Source: Xanthobacter autotrophicus Py2
GTDB lineage: Bacteria > Pseudomonadota > Alphaproteobacteria > Rhizobiales > Xanthobacteraceae
NCBI GenBank assembly: GCA_000017645.1
Contig: CP000781.1
Location: forward strand, 4,079,501-4,143,500
Direction: 5' to 3'
Length of the DNA: 64,000 bases
Under the pieces are notes generated by a model, which had not been told where the DNA came from, did no database searches, and saw only the letters and a program-made list of their open reading frames with translations. Position numbers and translations under genes: made by a program. Positions 56,801 to 64,000 of this stretch are shown one piece after another; position 1 is the first letter of the stretch, and every line of letters starts with the position of its first letter.

Positions 56801-57282
56801 ATGTGCCGCCACGAGCTGACCGGTCACGAATTGGCGATCATCGCGCCCCTGTTGCTGAACCAGGTGTGCGGTGTTTGCACGGCTATATGACCGTCGGGTG
56901 ATCAACGGCGTTCTCTGGTGCTTCCGTCCCGGGGTACCGCCGCTGGATGTGCCGGAACACTAAGGTCTGCGCACAACCCTCTAAAATCGGATCGTGCACC
57001 AGCGGGGCGCGGGTTGCTCCCCCACCTCGGCTTGGGAGGCATCCTGCTCGCAGATTGGGCCTACAACCGACGCCATCCGCGCCGAGATGGCTGAAAGCGG
57101 TACCTTTGGCAATATCCCGTCCCGCGTCATCCGCAAGCGTCCCTTCGCCTTCTGGCCGTAGCTCTACCGCCAGAGGAGTGCCATCGAGCGCTTCTTCAAC
57201 CGTATTGCGCCTTCGCGACGCGTTATAATCGCCGTCTGGACGACTTCCTCGTAATCCTCAAGCTCGCCGCAACAGGCGTCTA
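56801..57282 (+). pseudogene. Degraded IS5-family transposase
   Basis: Starts MCRHELTGHELAIIAPLLLNQ, matching the N-terminus of IS5/IS427-type transposases. It breaks at a TGA and continues in shifted frames with NGVLW-FRPG, LLADWAYN and finally RYNRRLDDFLVILKLA, the usual C-terminal helix. Several stops and shifts, and only about 480 bp remain of a roughly 750-bp gene. Inactive. Confidence 0.75.
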
Positions 57283-57291
57283 GATCGATGC

Positions 57292-57520
57292 GTTAGGAGC
57301 CCACCCACTGGTGTAATCTCGGCGCGTTAGAGGGGATGGCCAACGGCTGGTCCTTCCTTTCGCCGCGCGCCACGATCTCCAGCGCGCCGTCCGGCAAGGG
57401 CCGCTGAAGCGCCTTCGCCTCGTCCCCACGGCGCCAGCATCCAAATCTCGAGCTCCTCCCGGTTCTGTCAGAACGACGGGCATAAACTGGCCAGCCGAGG
57501 AACTTAGCAGTTTACCTATT
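57292..57520 (-). pseudogene. SRAP (YedK/HMCES-like) C-terminal remnant
   Basis: On the minus strand, across one frameshift: [39 protein letters not shown]. These are the C-terminal blocks of SOS-response-associated peptidase proteins that shield abasic sites. The N-terminal catalytic Cys part is missing, so this is a broken chromosomal gene. Confidence 0.7.
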
Positions 57521-57608
57521 GGCAACGCTCCAGTCATCCCCGTGGTGGCGGATGACGAGAGTTTCTCCGCATCGCAGCATTAGCAATGTCCGCGGTGTGG
57601 GGGATGTA

Positions 57609-57818
57609 ATGACTCGGCCTGAGGTATCTGAATACATTTCTGAAATGGCGTGCGAACTCCGCCGCATAGCTGCGCGAGCGGTTCTGTCGTCGGTAGCCTA
57701 TTTCTTGGAATTGGCGGAAGCGGTAGCGCGATCGTCTGGTCCCCATGAAGTCGTGCAGGCCGGCGACCTACGCTCAACGCGGGCATTAAAATGGGACGCT
57801 CTGGTCCTGCCATCGTGA
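57609..57818 (+). CDS. Small hypothetical protein (69 aa)
   Basis: MTRPEVSEYISEMACELRRIAARAV then FLELAEAVARSS: a helical small protein pattern common in Hyphomicrobiales chromosomes. The ATG at 57609 is preferred. Function unknown; it survives among degraded genes. Confidence 0.55.
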   Translation: MTRPEVSEYISEMACELRRIAARAVLSSVAYFLELAEAVARSSGPHEVVQAGDLRSTRALKWDALVLPS

Positions 57819-58099
57819 ACGGGGCGATTCAGGCCGTTCTGGCAGACGCTGCCCGGCTGTGCTTCATCGGGGTGTTGGCAGAGTTGACGCGCGCCGCCGC
57901 CGGCAAGCCGCGCGTGGTAGTGGACGATGTGCGATTCCCGAATGAGGTCGAGGCCATCCGTGTGCTCGGCGGCGTGGTGATCGAGGTCACGCCGGCGGCG
58001 GCCGCCAATCCGGCGACGCTGCAGCACGTTTCTGAGCAGGGCGGGCTCGACTGGGACTTCTCGATCATCAACCCGATGGGCCCGTCCTTCTTCGGCTAG
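57791..58099 (+). pseudogene. Fragment of phage-type dNMP kinase
   Basis: VVDDVRFPNEVEAIRVLGGVVIEV near residue 43, then LQHVSEQGG, match the C-terminal half of T4 gp1-like deoxynucleoside monophosphate kinases. The N-terminal P-loop is missing. A remnant, probably of another phage. Confidence 0.6.
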
Positions 58100-58581
58100 C
58101 TCGACCTGCTGGTGGGGGAGCCGAGGCGGCCAGCTGGTGCAAACCTCATTGGCGCGATGGGGGAGTGAGGGCTTTATGGTGGGGAGTGCTAAGAGCCGAC
58201 ATTAGCGTCCGGCGAAGAAGCAAACCTTCGCGTCATCGGGCGCTCTAAGCCCGAACTCGGCCCACTGCGCGCGCATGACAGCTCTGCCGACGGTTCTCGT
58301 GCGAGGTCCTACCGACCATCCATGTGGTTACCGTCGGAATCTAAAGGGTGCATCCAGGTGATCGCGGAACGGCTTGCCGAGTGGTAGGACGGCACGCCCC
58401 ACGAGCCCAGGTGCGTTGCCGATCTCGAAGCGTGCGGTGAGTTGAGGCGTCTACCCTTTACCGGAAGAGGTTTGGATGCCACATGGAGGAAGGCGATCAA
58501 ACAGTTCGTCGAACCAGTCAGTTCCGGTTGCCTTGCCCGATACAAGCGTTAATGTTTGAGGGACAACTCATGAGATGAACC
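58100..58581. other. Gene-poor stretch
   Basis: 482 bases with no gene or repeat I can support. Short open frames on both strands look random or are decayed coding sequence. Confidence 0.4.
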
Positions 58582-59796
58582 TTGGACGTTAAACTGCTGA
58601 CCGGATCGGCTGTCGAAACTGAGCTCGAAGCCCTGCTCAAACGACACGACGAAGTGCACTGGGCTGTGGCCTGGGGGACCTGGACGCAGTTGGCCAAGGC
58701 CCTGCTCAGCCGACCCAAAAAGATCCGGGCTGTGACGTTCGGGCTGGCGTTCGCGCAAACCGATCCTGACCTGGTGAACGCGCTCGTTGGAAAGGCGGGC
58801 TGCAGGGTCGTCACGAACTTTCCCAAAGGCACCTATCACCCCAAGGTCTACGCGTTCCGGTCCGGAGACGTCGTCGAGGCGGTGGTGGGCAGCGCCAATT
58901 TCACGCACGGGGGGCTAGGTCAGAATCACGAAGCCTCACTTCATCTTAGCGGAACGATCAAGGACAAGGTCCTCGCGGACCTGCTGTCCTTCACCAAGAA
59001 AAGCGCGAAGCTCGGAGAGGCTGTCACCCAAACTCTCGCGGATCGATACCGCGTCAGCTGCAAGATCGCCGCCCGCAAACCCAAGGCGGCCCGCGATCCG
59101 CTCGACGAGGCGCCGGCGAAGAACATCGCCGGCCTCACATCCCCGATAACGCGGATGAGCTGGGAGCAATACATCCGTGCTCTGGATCGCTCCGTCCATC
59201 ACGACATCGACCAGAGCCTTGTCCTGCTGAGGACCGCCCAGGCCTGGCTGTCCGCCGGAGCGACCTTCCATGGGCTGTCGACGCCCCGGCGAAAGGCCAT
59301 CGCCGGCTTCATCGGCACGACGGAACGCAGCCTCGACGCGGAGCTGAATCAGGACTGGGGGTGGTTCGGCTCAATGCGGGGAGCCGGCTGCTTCATGAAC
59401 CGCATTTCGGAAAACGACCACTATATCGCCAAGGCGGTCGACATCATTCCTCACAAGGGCGAGATCACGCGCGACCACTATGAGCGGTTCACGAACCTCT
59501 TCCTGAAAGCGTTCAAGGATTCGGAGCGCGTCGGAAACGTGTCGACCGCATCCCGACTTCTGGCCATGAAGCGACCGGACGTCTTCCTCTGCATCTCCAA
59601 ACCGAACCGGACCGAGGCTTCGGAGCAGATGTGTTTCGGCAAGACGACGCTACGCCTTGAGAACTACTGGGATCGAGTGGTGGAGGTGATCCGCGCATCG
59701 GACTGGTACAATACGCAGAAACCGGACGGGCGTGAGGGCCAGATCTGGGAGTGTCGTGCAGCGATGCTCGATGCTCTGCTCTACCGTCCGGATTGA
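58582..59796 (+). CDS. PLD-superfamily nuclease-like protein (404 aa)
   Basis: TTG start. One HKD-type active site: TYHPKVYAFRSGD (His86, Lys88), AVVGSANFTHGGLGQNHEAS (Asn106, Glu117). Single-motif PLD nucleases usually act as dimers. The C-terminal 200 residues (NRISENDHYIAKAVDIIPH, LLAMKRPDVFLCIS) are a conserved but unassigned domain. Candidates are a restriction or defence nuclease; no methyltransferase or helicase partner is visible nearby. GC-rich, host-like composition. Confidence 0.75.
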   Translation: MDVKLLTGSAVETELEALLKRHDEVHWAVAWGTWTQLAKALLSRPKKIRAVTFGLAFAQTDPDLVNALVGKAGCRVVTNFPKGTYHPKVYAFRSGDVVEAVVGSANFTHGGLGQNHEASLHLSGTIKDKVLADLLSFTKKSAKLGEAVTQTLADRYRVSCKIAARKPKAARDPLDEAPAKNIAGLTSPITRMSWEQYIRALDRSVHHDIDQSLVLLRTAQAWLSAGATFHGLSTPRRKAIAGFIGTTERSLDAELNQDWGWFGSMRGAGCFMNRISENDHYIAKAVDIIPHKGEITRDHYERFTNLFLKAFKDSERVGNVSTASRLLAMKRPDVFLCISKPNRTEASEQMCFGKTTLRLENYWDRVVEVIRASDWYNTQKPDGREGQIWECRAAMLDALLYRPD

Positions 59797-60196
59797 TCGA
59801 CCGTAGACTTGCCGCAATAGCTATCCGGCGGGGCGGTGCCCGGCTTGAGCGCCTCCAGGATGGCACAATGCTGCGCGGCTCGTCGGCGGTGCCGGGGCCG
59901 AACAGCCAGGGCGGGTGCGAGATCGCGGTTCGATCGCCCTCCGCCCGCTCTCTACAAATATCCGGTCGCAGGCGGCCGGTTCGCGCGAGTTCACCCAAGA
60001 CATCGTCGTGAACAGCCCGCGCTGGTTCGGCCGGGCCGTCTCGTTCAGCCCCGATGTAAGCTAACGCTATAGATCGGACAACCGGAACAGATCGAAGTCC
60101 CCCATGCGCCGAGAACGGCTCTTGGCTGTTCTCCGGGAAGCGGGCCGTCGGCTTTGCGCGCCCAAGTTAGCCGTTGGACGTGACAATTAGTTCGTC
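59797..60196. other. Gene-poor stretch before the IS element
   Basis: 400 bases with no supported gene. It ends in the left target-site copy CGTC (60193-60196). Confidence 0.4.
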
Positions 60197-60208
60197 TGAC
60201 GTTGCCCC
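60197..60208. repeat. Left terminal inverted repeat of the IS3-family element
   Basis: TGACGTTGCCCC, perfect complement of 62792-62803. Confidence 0.85.
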
Positions 60209-60260
60209 TCTGAGGTAATCCAGCTTGAAGTTTGTTCTGGCCGATCGAGAGGACCAGGAC

Positions 60261-60287
60261 ATGAGGCGCAGCCGGTTCACGGAAGAG
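60261..60287 (+). pseudogene. 5' stub of IS3 orfA
   Basis: ATG plus eight codons (MRRSRFTEE) of the IS3-type OrfA before the IS110 insertion. The natural continuation ([12 protein letters not shown]) resumes at about 61621. Confidence 0.7.
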
Positions 60288-61620
60288 ATGGGGTATTCGG
60301 TCCCGATCTCTTGAGCCGTTTGCGGCGTTCGGCGGCGAAGAGGACGATCAGGGCCTGAACCCAGCGCTGGGAGGTCCCCATGGTGTACGTCGGCCTTGAT
60401 GTCTCTCTGAACTCCGTAGCCGTCTGCGTCATCGACCGGGAAGGTCAAATCCTTAAGGAGGCAAGCGTGGCGTCGGAGGCGTCCGCCATCTCGCAGTGCC
60501 TCCAGCCCTGGCGGGATCGGATTGCGAAGATTGGGCTTGAGGCTGGGCCGATGTCAGAATGGCTGACTGCGGGCTTGGCGGAGCTTGGTTTCCCCGCCAT
60601 CAGTCTGGAGGCGCGGCAGGTGAAGGCGGCGTTGTCGGCGATGCCGGTCAAGACGGATCGGAACGACGCGCGTGGCATTGCCCAGGTGGTCAGGGCAGGC
60701 TGGTACAAGGTCGTGCACGTGAAGAGCATCGGCAGCCAGCATGCCCGAACGCTGGTGGCGGCACGCAAGCATCTGATCCGCTCCATCGCCGCGTCAGAGC
60801 AGACACTTCGCGGATTGCTCCGTCCCTTCGGCTTGAAGGTCGGCATCGTGTCGCGGGCCGGATTTGCCTCCCGTGTCCGAGAACTGGTTGGAAACAACGC
60901 CATCCTGGCTGAAGTGATGGCTCCCCTGTTGGCAGCCCGGGACGCACTGATGCAGGAGTACCAGCGCCTTCACCGCCTGGTCGTCCAGGCTGTCCGGAAT
61001 GATCCGGTCTGCCGCCTGTTGACGACCATGCCCGGGATCGGGCCGGTTTCCGCCCTGACATTCAGAGCAACGATCGATGCGCCCGAGCGTTTCGCCCGCT
61101 CCCGGTCCGTCGGGGCTTATCTCGGGCTCACACCTCGGCGGTATCAATCGGGCGAGATCGATCGGACCGGACGGATCACCAAAGTGGGCGATGGGGAGAC
61201 ACGAACTGCACTGTTCGAGGCCGCCAACGTCATCCTGCGACCGAGCACACGCTGGTCACCGATGAAGGCCTGGGCGGTGCGCATCGCTCAGCGTCAGGGA
61301 AGCAAGAGGGCGAAGGTCGCTCTGGCTCGCAAGATGGCGGTCGTTCTTCACAGCATGTGGCGGAGCGGCACGGAATTTCGATGGACTGCGACCGCGGCGT
61401 GATCGACCCGGCTGTGGTTCCCTGAACGCCCGTCGCGGGGCGTGGGATGATTGAGTTCGCATGATCTGTCGTCGCAGCCGCTGACGCGGCCGAGCACGCC
61501 GAAGAGCTTGAACCGGTCATTCCATCGAACACCATCATGTGGCGATCCTCGACCACGGACAGAAGCAAAGAACCCGCGACGTGCCATCATCGGGGTTGAC
61601 GACACCGGACCGAATACAGA
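60288..61620 (+). mobile_element. IS110-family element inserted in orfA
   Basis: About 1.33 kb between the two halves of orfA. The junctions are inferred: GGAAGAG on the left and AGCAGATC on the right rebuild GGAAGAGCAGATC, leaving a 2-bp AG duplication or ambiguity. There are no terminal inverted repeats, as expected for IS110. Confidence 0.75.
60380..61402 (+). CDS. IS110-family transposase
   Basis: 340 aa, full length. N-terminal RuvC-like DEDD domain: YVGLDVSLNSVAVCV, GLEAGPMSEWL, MPVKTDRNDARGIAQ. C-terminal Tnp_20 domain with the catalytic Ser region: LTTMPGIGPVSALTF, RSVGAYLGLTPRRYQSGEID and ITKVGDGETRTALFEAA. IS110 enzymes are now known to use element-encoded bridge RNAs, so the non-coding ends of this element (60288-60379, 61403-61620) may encode one. 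Confidence 0.92.
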   Translation: MVYVGLDVSLNSVAVCVIDREGQILKEASVASEASAISQCLQPWRDRIAKIGLEAGPMSEWLTAGLAELGFPAISLEARQVKAALSAMPVKTDRNDARGIAQVVRAGWYKVVHVKSIGSQHARTLVAARKHLIRSIAASEQTLRGLLRPFGLKVGIVSRAGFASRVRELVGNNAILAEVMAPLLAARDALMQEYQRLHRLVVQAVRNDPVCRLLTTMPGIGPVSALTFRATIDAPERFARSRSVGAYLGLTPRRYQSGEIDRTGRITKVGDGETRTALFEAANVILRPSTRWSPMKAWAVRIAQRQGSKRAKVALARKMAVVLHSMWRSGTEFRWTATAA

Positions 61621-61862
61621 AGCAGATCATCGCGATCCTGAAGGAGCAGGAGGCCGGGGTGCCAGTCTCCGACCTGTGCCGCAAGCACGGGGTCAGTGAC
61701 GCCAGCATTTACAAGTGGAAGGCCCGTTTCGGCGGGATGGAGGTGTCGGAGACCAAGCGGCTGCGGGCGCTCGAGGACGAGAATGCCAAGCTCAAGCGCA
61801 TGCTCGCCGACGCGATGCTGGACAATGTGGCGCTGAAGGATCTCCTGGGAAAGAAGTGGTGA
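61539..61862 (+). CDS. IS3 OrfA, 5' end replaced by IS110 sequence
   Basis: From codon 28 onward the frame is genuine Orf[42 protein letters not shown] (helix-turn-helix) and leucine-zipper [21 protein letters not shown]. The first 25 or so codons come from the IS110 end. It may still be expressed from an ATG there. The end carries the slippery heptamer GGGAAAG (61847-61853) for -1 frameshifting into orfB. Confidence 0.8.
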   Translation: MAILDHGQKQRTRDVPSSGLTTPDRIQKQIIAILKEQEAGVPVSDLCRKHGVSDASIYKWKARFGGMEVSETKRLRALEDENAKLKRMLADAMLDNVALKDLLGKKW

Positions 61863-62785
61863 CGCCCGCTGCCGAGCGCAAAGCCGTCGCCCATCTCATG
61901 GGGCACCACGGGATGAGCGAACGGCGGGCGTGTAAAGCCACCGGCTTCTGCCGCATGACCATGAGATACCAAGCGAAGCGGGCCGACGACGGCGCCCTGC
62001 GCCAGCGCATGAAGGCCATCGCCCACGAGCGGCGGCGCTTCGGCTATCGGCGTCTGCACGTGCTGCTCAGGCGGGAGGGCTTCACGGTCAACCACAAGCG
62101 CCTGTTCCGGCTCTATCGCGAGGAGCGCCTCAAGGTGCGGCGCCGTGGTGGCCGCAAGCGGGCCATCGGGACACGGGCGCCCATGACGATCCCGATGCGG
62201 CCGAACGAGCGCTGGTCGCTCGACTTCGTGTCGGACCAGTTCACCTGCGGCCGCCGCTTCCGCATCCTCACCGTTGTGGATGACTGCACCCGGGAATGCC
62301 TCACCCTGGTGGCGGACACATCGCTGTCCGGCGTCCGTGTCGCGCGCGAACTCGATCGCCTTGTGGCCGAGCGTGGCAGGCCGAAAATGATCGTCAGCGA
62401 CAACGGCAGCGAGTTCACCTCGAATGCCATCCTCGCCTGGGCGGACGCGGCACAAGTCGAGTGGCACTACATCGCGCCGGGCAAGCCCATGCAGAACGCC
62501 TTCATCGAGAGCTTCAACGGCCGCCTGCGCGACGAGCTTCTCAACGAAACGCTGTTCTCGGCGCTCACCCAAGCCAGAGCGGCCCTGAGCAGGTGGCGGT
62601 CCGACTACAATGGAGCGCGCCCCCACTCCGCCCTCGGCTGGCAGACCCCGTCCGCCTTCGCAGCCACCTTCCACCCGCGACGGGATCTGCCGCTGCGCCA
62701 GGCCAAAAGCTCCGCGCCAGATCCCGCCGCTCACCCGGCCGACAAGGCCAGATCCAACCGTCAGAACGAACTCACCGTTGGATAA
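61856..62785 (+). CDS. IS3-family transposase OrfB (DDE integrase domain)
   Basis: In the -1 frame relative to OrfA. HTH_21-like [20 protein letters not shown], then an rve core with DDE residues in [19 protein letters not shown] and [16 protein letters not shown], ending in [15 protein letters not shown]. Made as an OrfAB fusion by frameshifting at 61847-61853. The catalytic part looks intact, but the OrfA start is disrupted. Confidence 0.9.
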   Translation: MVTPAAERKAVAHLMGHHGMSERRACKATGFCRMTMRYQAKRADDGALRQRMKAIAHERRRFGYRRLHVLLRREGFTVNHKRLFRLYREERLKVRRRGGRKRAIGTRAPMTIPMRPNERWSLDFVSDQFTCGRRFRILTVVDDCTRECLTLVADTSLSGVRVARELDRLVAERGRPKMIVSDNGSEFTSNAILAWADAAQVEWHYIAPGKPMQNAFIESFNGRLRDELLNETLFSALTQARAALSRWRSDYNGARPHSALGWQTPSAFAATFHPRRDLPLRQAKSSAPDPAAHPADKARSNRQNELTVG

Positions 62786-62791
62786 AACTTG

Positions 62792-62803
62792 GGGGCAACG
62801 TCA
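62792..62803. repeat. Right terminal inverted repeat of the IS3-family element
   Basis: GGGGCAACGTCA, perfect complement of 60197-60208, followed by the CGTC target duplicate. Confidence 0.85.
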
Positions 62804-63018
62804 CGTCCTAAGGCGGATATTTTCTCTACAATAACCCGGTGACAGAGATGTGGTACGAATAAGGTTGTTCAGAACTAGAGTCTGAATTGTGGCATGCAGC
62901 CACCTTTAACGTTGACCGCGTCAAGTACTTTCGCAATTTCGTGTATGAAAAAGTCGAAAGGGAGCAAGCCGGTAAACGCCTATTTCGCAGCATAGCGCAA
63001 GTTAGACGCGGCGTTTCG

Positions 63019-63711
63019 TTAACGCACCGACCAATCCACCCGATTCCATTTAACGTGTCGGCGGCTCCAATGCTCGTCGATCGCTTGAGTAAAATCGGCA
63101 TGGACGAGTTTGGCGCGGCTCTTGCTCCAATCTAAATTTTCGCTCCGGACAATCACACCTTCCATCGGCCCGGCTCGATAGCGGCTCGATCTTTCGGCCA
63201 ATAAGTGCTCGAGTTCGGCTAAATTGGTCAGCCCTCTCAGCAGAGTTGGCACTATCTTTAACCCGGCCGCAGAGGCCAAGGCGTTCCGCCGGCTGGTGCT
63301 CCAGAACCGTGCCGCCTCGCGGTCGTAAACATCGAACACGAGGAGCCAATCAGGTAGGCGATTATATTCGATGGAATGACGGGCAGCGCTCCACTCGCCG
63401 AAAAGAAGGAGCGATGCATCGAGTTGATCGCGGATTCTCTCTCCGTGGTGAGCCAGCCATTCAGGCAACCGCGCGAACTGGCCCGTATAGGGGGACGTCA
63501 GATATTGACCTCGATTTTGAACCAGCAGCGTCCCATCCTTGGCCAGCGAGAATCCGACGTTAGCACCGTCAATTTTTTCCTCAACCACCACTTCGCCCGC
63601 AAGAAGGGCTCGCGCATGGGATGGGGACAGCAGTTTGTCCTCGCGCGGAACGGTGGCTCCGCCTAGCCAAGCAAGATGTGGCGTCGACGGGAAGCGAAAG
63701 AAGTCCGTCAT
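63019..63711 (-). CDS. ATP-dependent RNA-ligase-like protein
   Basis: 230 aa. Nucleotidyltransferase motifs in order: I VVVEEKIDGANVGF with Lys46, III LLFGEW near 106, IV PMEGVIVRSE near 186, V SRAKLVHADF near 200. The order and short length fit the RNA ligase (Rnl2-like, PF09414) family rather than replicative DNA ligases. It may repair cleaved RNA or tRNA. Its start is coupled to the upstream gene by a four-base overlap. Confidence 0.8.
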   Translation of the reverse strand: MTDFFRFPSTPHLAWLGGATVPREDKLLSPSHARALLAGEVVVEEKIDGANVGFSLAKDGTLLVQNRGQYLTSPYTGQFARLPEWLAHHGERIRDQLDASLLLFGEWSAARHSIEYNRLPDWLLVFDVYDREAARFWSTSRRNALASAAGLKIVPTLLRGLTNLAELEHLLAERSSRYRAGPMEGVIVRSENLDWSKSRAKLVHADFTQAIDEHWSRRHVKWNRVDWSVR

Positions 63712-64000
63712 CTGGCGGCTCGGTACTTTCTCGCCTGCTTCTCAGCATGCTTAGCGCGAGACCAATCTTCGATGATTGGTTCAACGGAAATATTATGATT
63801 AAAAAGGTCGTCCTCCCAGTCGTGCCAATCGGTATCACCTGCAAAAGCAATGCAGCCGTCACCAAATTCTGCAATGGATGCTAACGATGCCGCAACCATT
63901 TTTCGGTCGGCTAGGTCATGGATTGCGGACATTAGGACTTCAGGTAATACTCCGTGTCCATGTTCGTCGTAGGTCACCGTAACTCCATCGACGGCGCATT
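63708..64000 (-). CDS. Hypothetical partner of the RNA ligase, 5' end outside window
   Basis: From GTG 63977: TYDEHGHGVLPEVLMSAIHDL, then DGCIAFAGDTDWHDWEDDLFNH. The frame stays open to the window edge (CAVDGVTVTYDEHG), so the true start is probably beyond 64000. Coupled to the ligase gene, suggesting one operon. No family recognised. Confidence 0.55.
   Translation of the reverse strand, partial: CAVDGVTVTYDEHGHGVLPEVLMSAIHDLADRKMVAASLASIAEFGDGCIAFAGDTDWHDWEDDLFNHNISVEPIIEDWSRAKHAEKQARKYRAAR

Larger units (their letters stand above)
60197..62803 (+). mobile_element. IS3-family element (IS407-like) carrying an inserted IS110
   Basis: Bounded by TGACGTTGCCCC (60197-60208) and its perfect complement GGGGCAACGTCA (62792-62803), and flanked by a 4-bp direct repeat CGTC (60193-60196 and 62804-62807). 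A 4-bp duplication suits the IS407 group. Without the internal IS110 the element is about 1.27 kb, normal for IS3. It contains a split orfA and an intact-looking orfB. Confidence 0.85.

Noticed and set aside
58309..58545. 78-aa minus-strand open frame in the gene-poor flank
   Set aside because: No domain, no ribosome site and unbiased composition. More likely decayed sequence.
62804..63018. Short open frames on both strands between the IS element and the RNA ligase gene
   Set aside because: The two frames (62826-63101 minus, 62887-63135 plus) are mutual shadows in AT-richer spacer and overlap the ligase gene end. Neither is convincing.
1..64000. tRNA genes, integrase and attachment-site core
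   Set aside because: I looked for clover-leaf patterns with a T-loop and for tyrosine or serine recombinase motifs and saw none. The integrase probably lies left of base 1.

Overview
The window is mostly one temperate, long-tailed (siphovirus-type, HK97-fold) prophage in a GC-rich alphaproteobacterium, probably of the order Hyphomicrobiales. The host call is inference. It rests on the base composition, a GapR/DUF2312 gene, an alphaproteobacterial type of tail-assembly chaperone, and ORFan families common in phages of this order. The left prophage end and any integrase lie outside the window. The right end is blurred by insertion-sequence debris after about 56.7 kb.

Layout. 1-1900 (+): four genes, starting with a metallophosphoesterase cut by the window edge. 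1915-15681 (-): a long, tightly overlapping early-left operon. It holds many small phage ORFans, an HNH-like protein, a lambda-type exonuclease, a probable homing endonuclease, a DEDDh exonuclease, a coiled-coil protein and an Erf-type annealing protein. Upstream in the same operon is a DUF6745 protein carrying about 45 tandem tetrapeptides. 15.7-16.6 kb: the immunity region, with a LexA-like CI repressor and a Cro-like gene flanked by two clusters of a 14-bp operator (consensus near TAGGAAATTGCCTA). 16.6-27.0 kb (+): the early-right operon. It holds a GIY-YIG/HTH fusion, a frameshifted ORF6N antirepressor, GapR, RusA, a DnaA domain-IV protein, two DNA methyltransferases, one opposite-strand membrane-protein moron and a DUF1376 replication protein.

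27.04-27.95 kb: about 0.9 kb without a credible gene but packed with perfect hairpins (two UUCG loops, GAAA and GCAA loops) and ending in a rho-independent terminator just before terS. I read it as a large structured non-coding RNA, the most notable element here. 28.0-53.7 kb (+): packaging, head, tail, tail-tip, fibre and lysis genes. Two late genes carry added enzymes: the head-morphogenesis protein has a C-terminal ADP-ribosyltransferase, and the prohead protease has an N-terminal Acb1-like 2H phosphoesterase (candidate anti-CBASS). 53.9-56.7 kb (-): an AT-richer pair, a Tat-exported caspase-like protein and a GH24-type lysozyme.

56.8-64.0 kb is host flank or degraded mobile DNA: IS5-type transposase debris, a broken SRAP gene, a dNMP-kinase fragment, a PLD-type nuclease, and an IS3-family element (12-bp inverted repeats, CGTC target duplication) whose orfA is interrupted by a complete IS110 element. 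An RNA-ligase-like gene and a truncated neighbour close the window.

The prophage appears to work as follows. CI holds both early promoters off. After induction, leftward genes provide recombination and rightward genes provide replication control (DnaA-like, GapR-like) and DNA methylation. Late genes then build a particle that may carry counter-defence enzymes.
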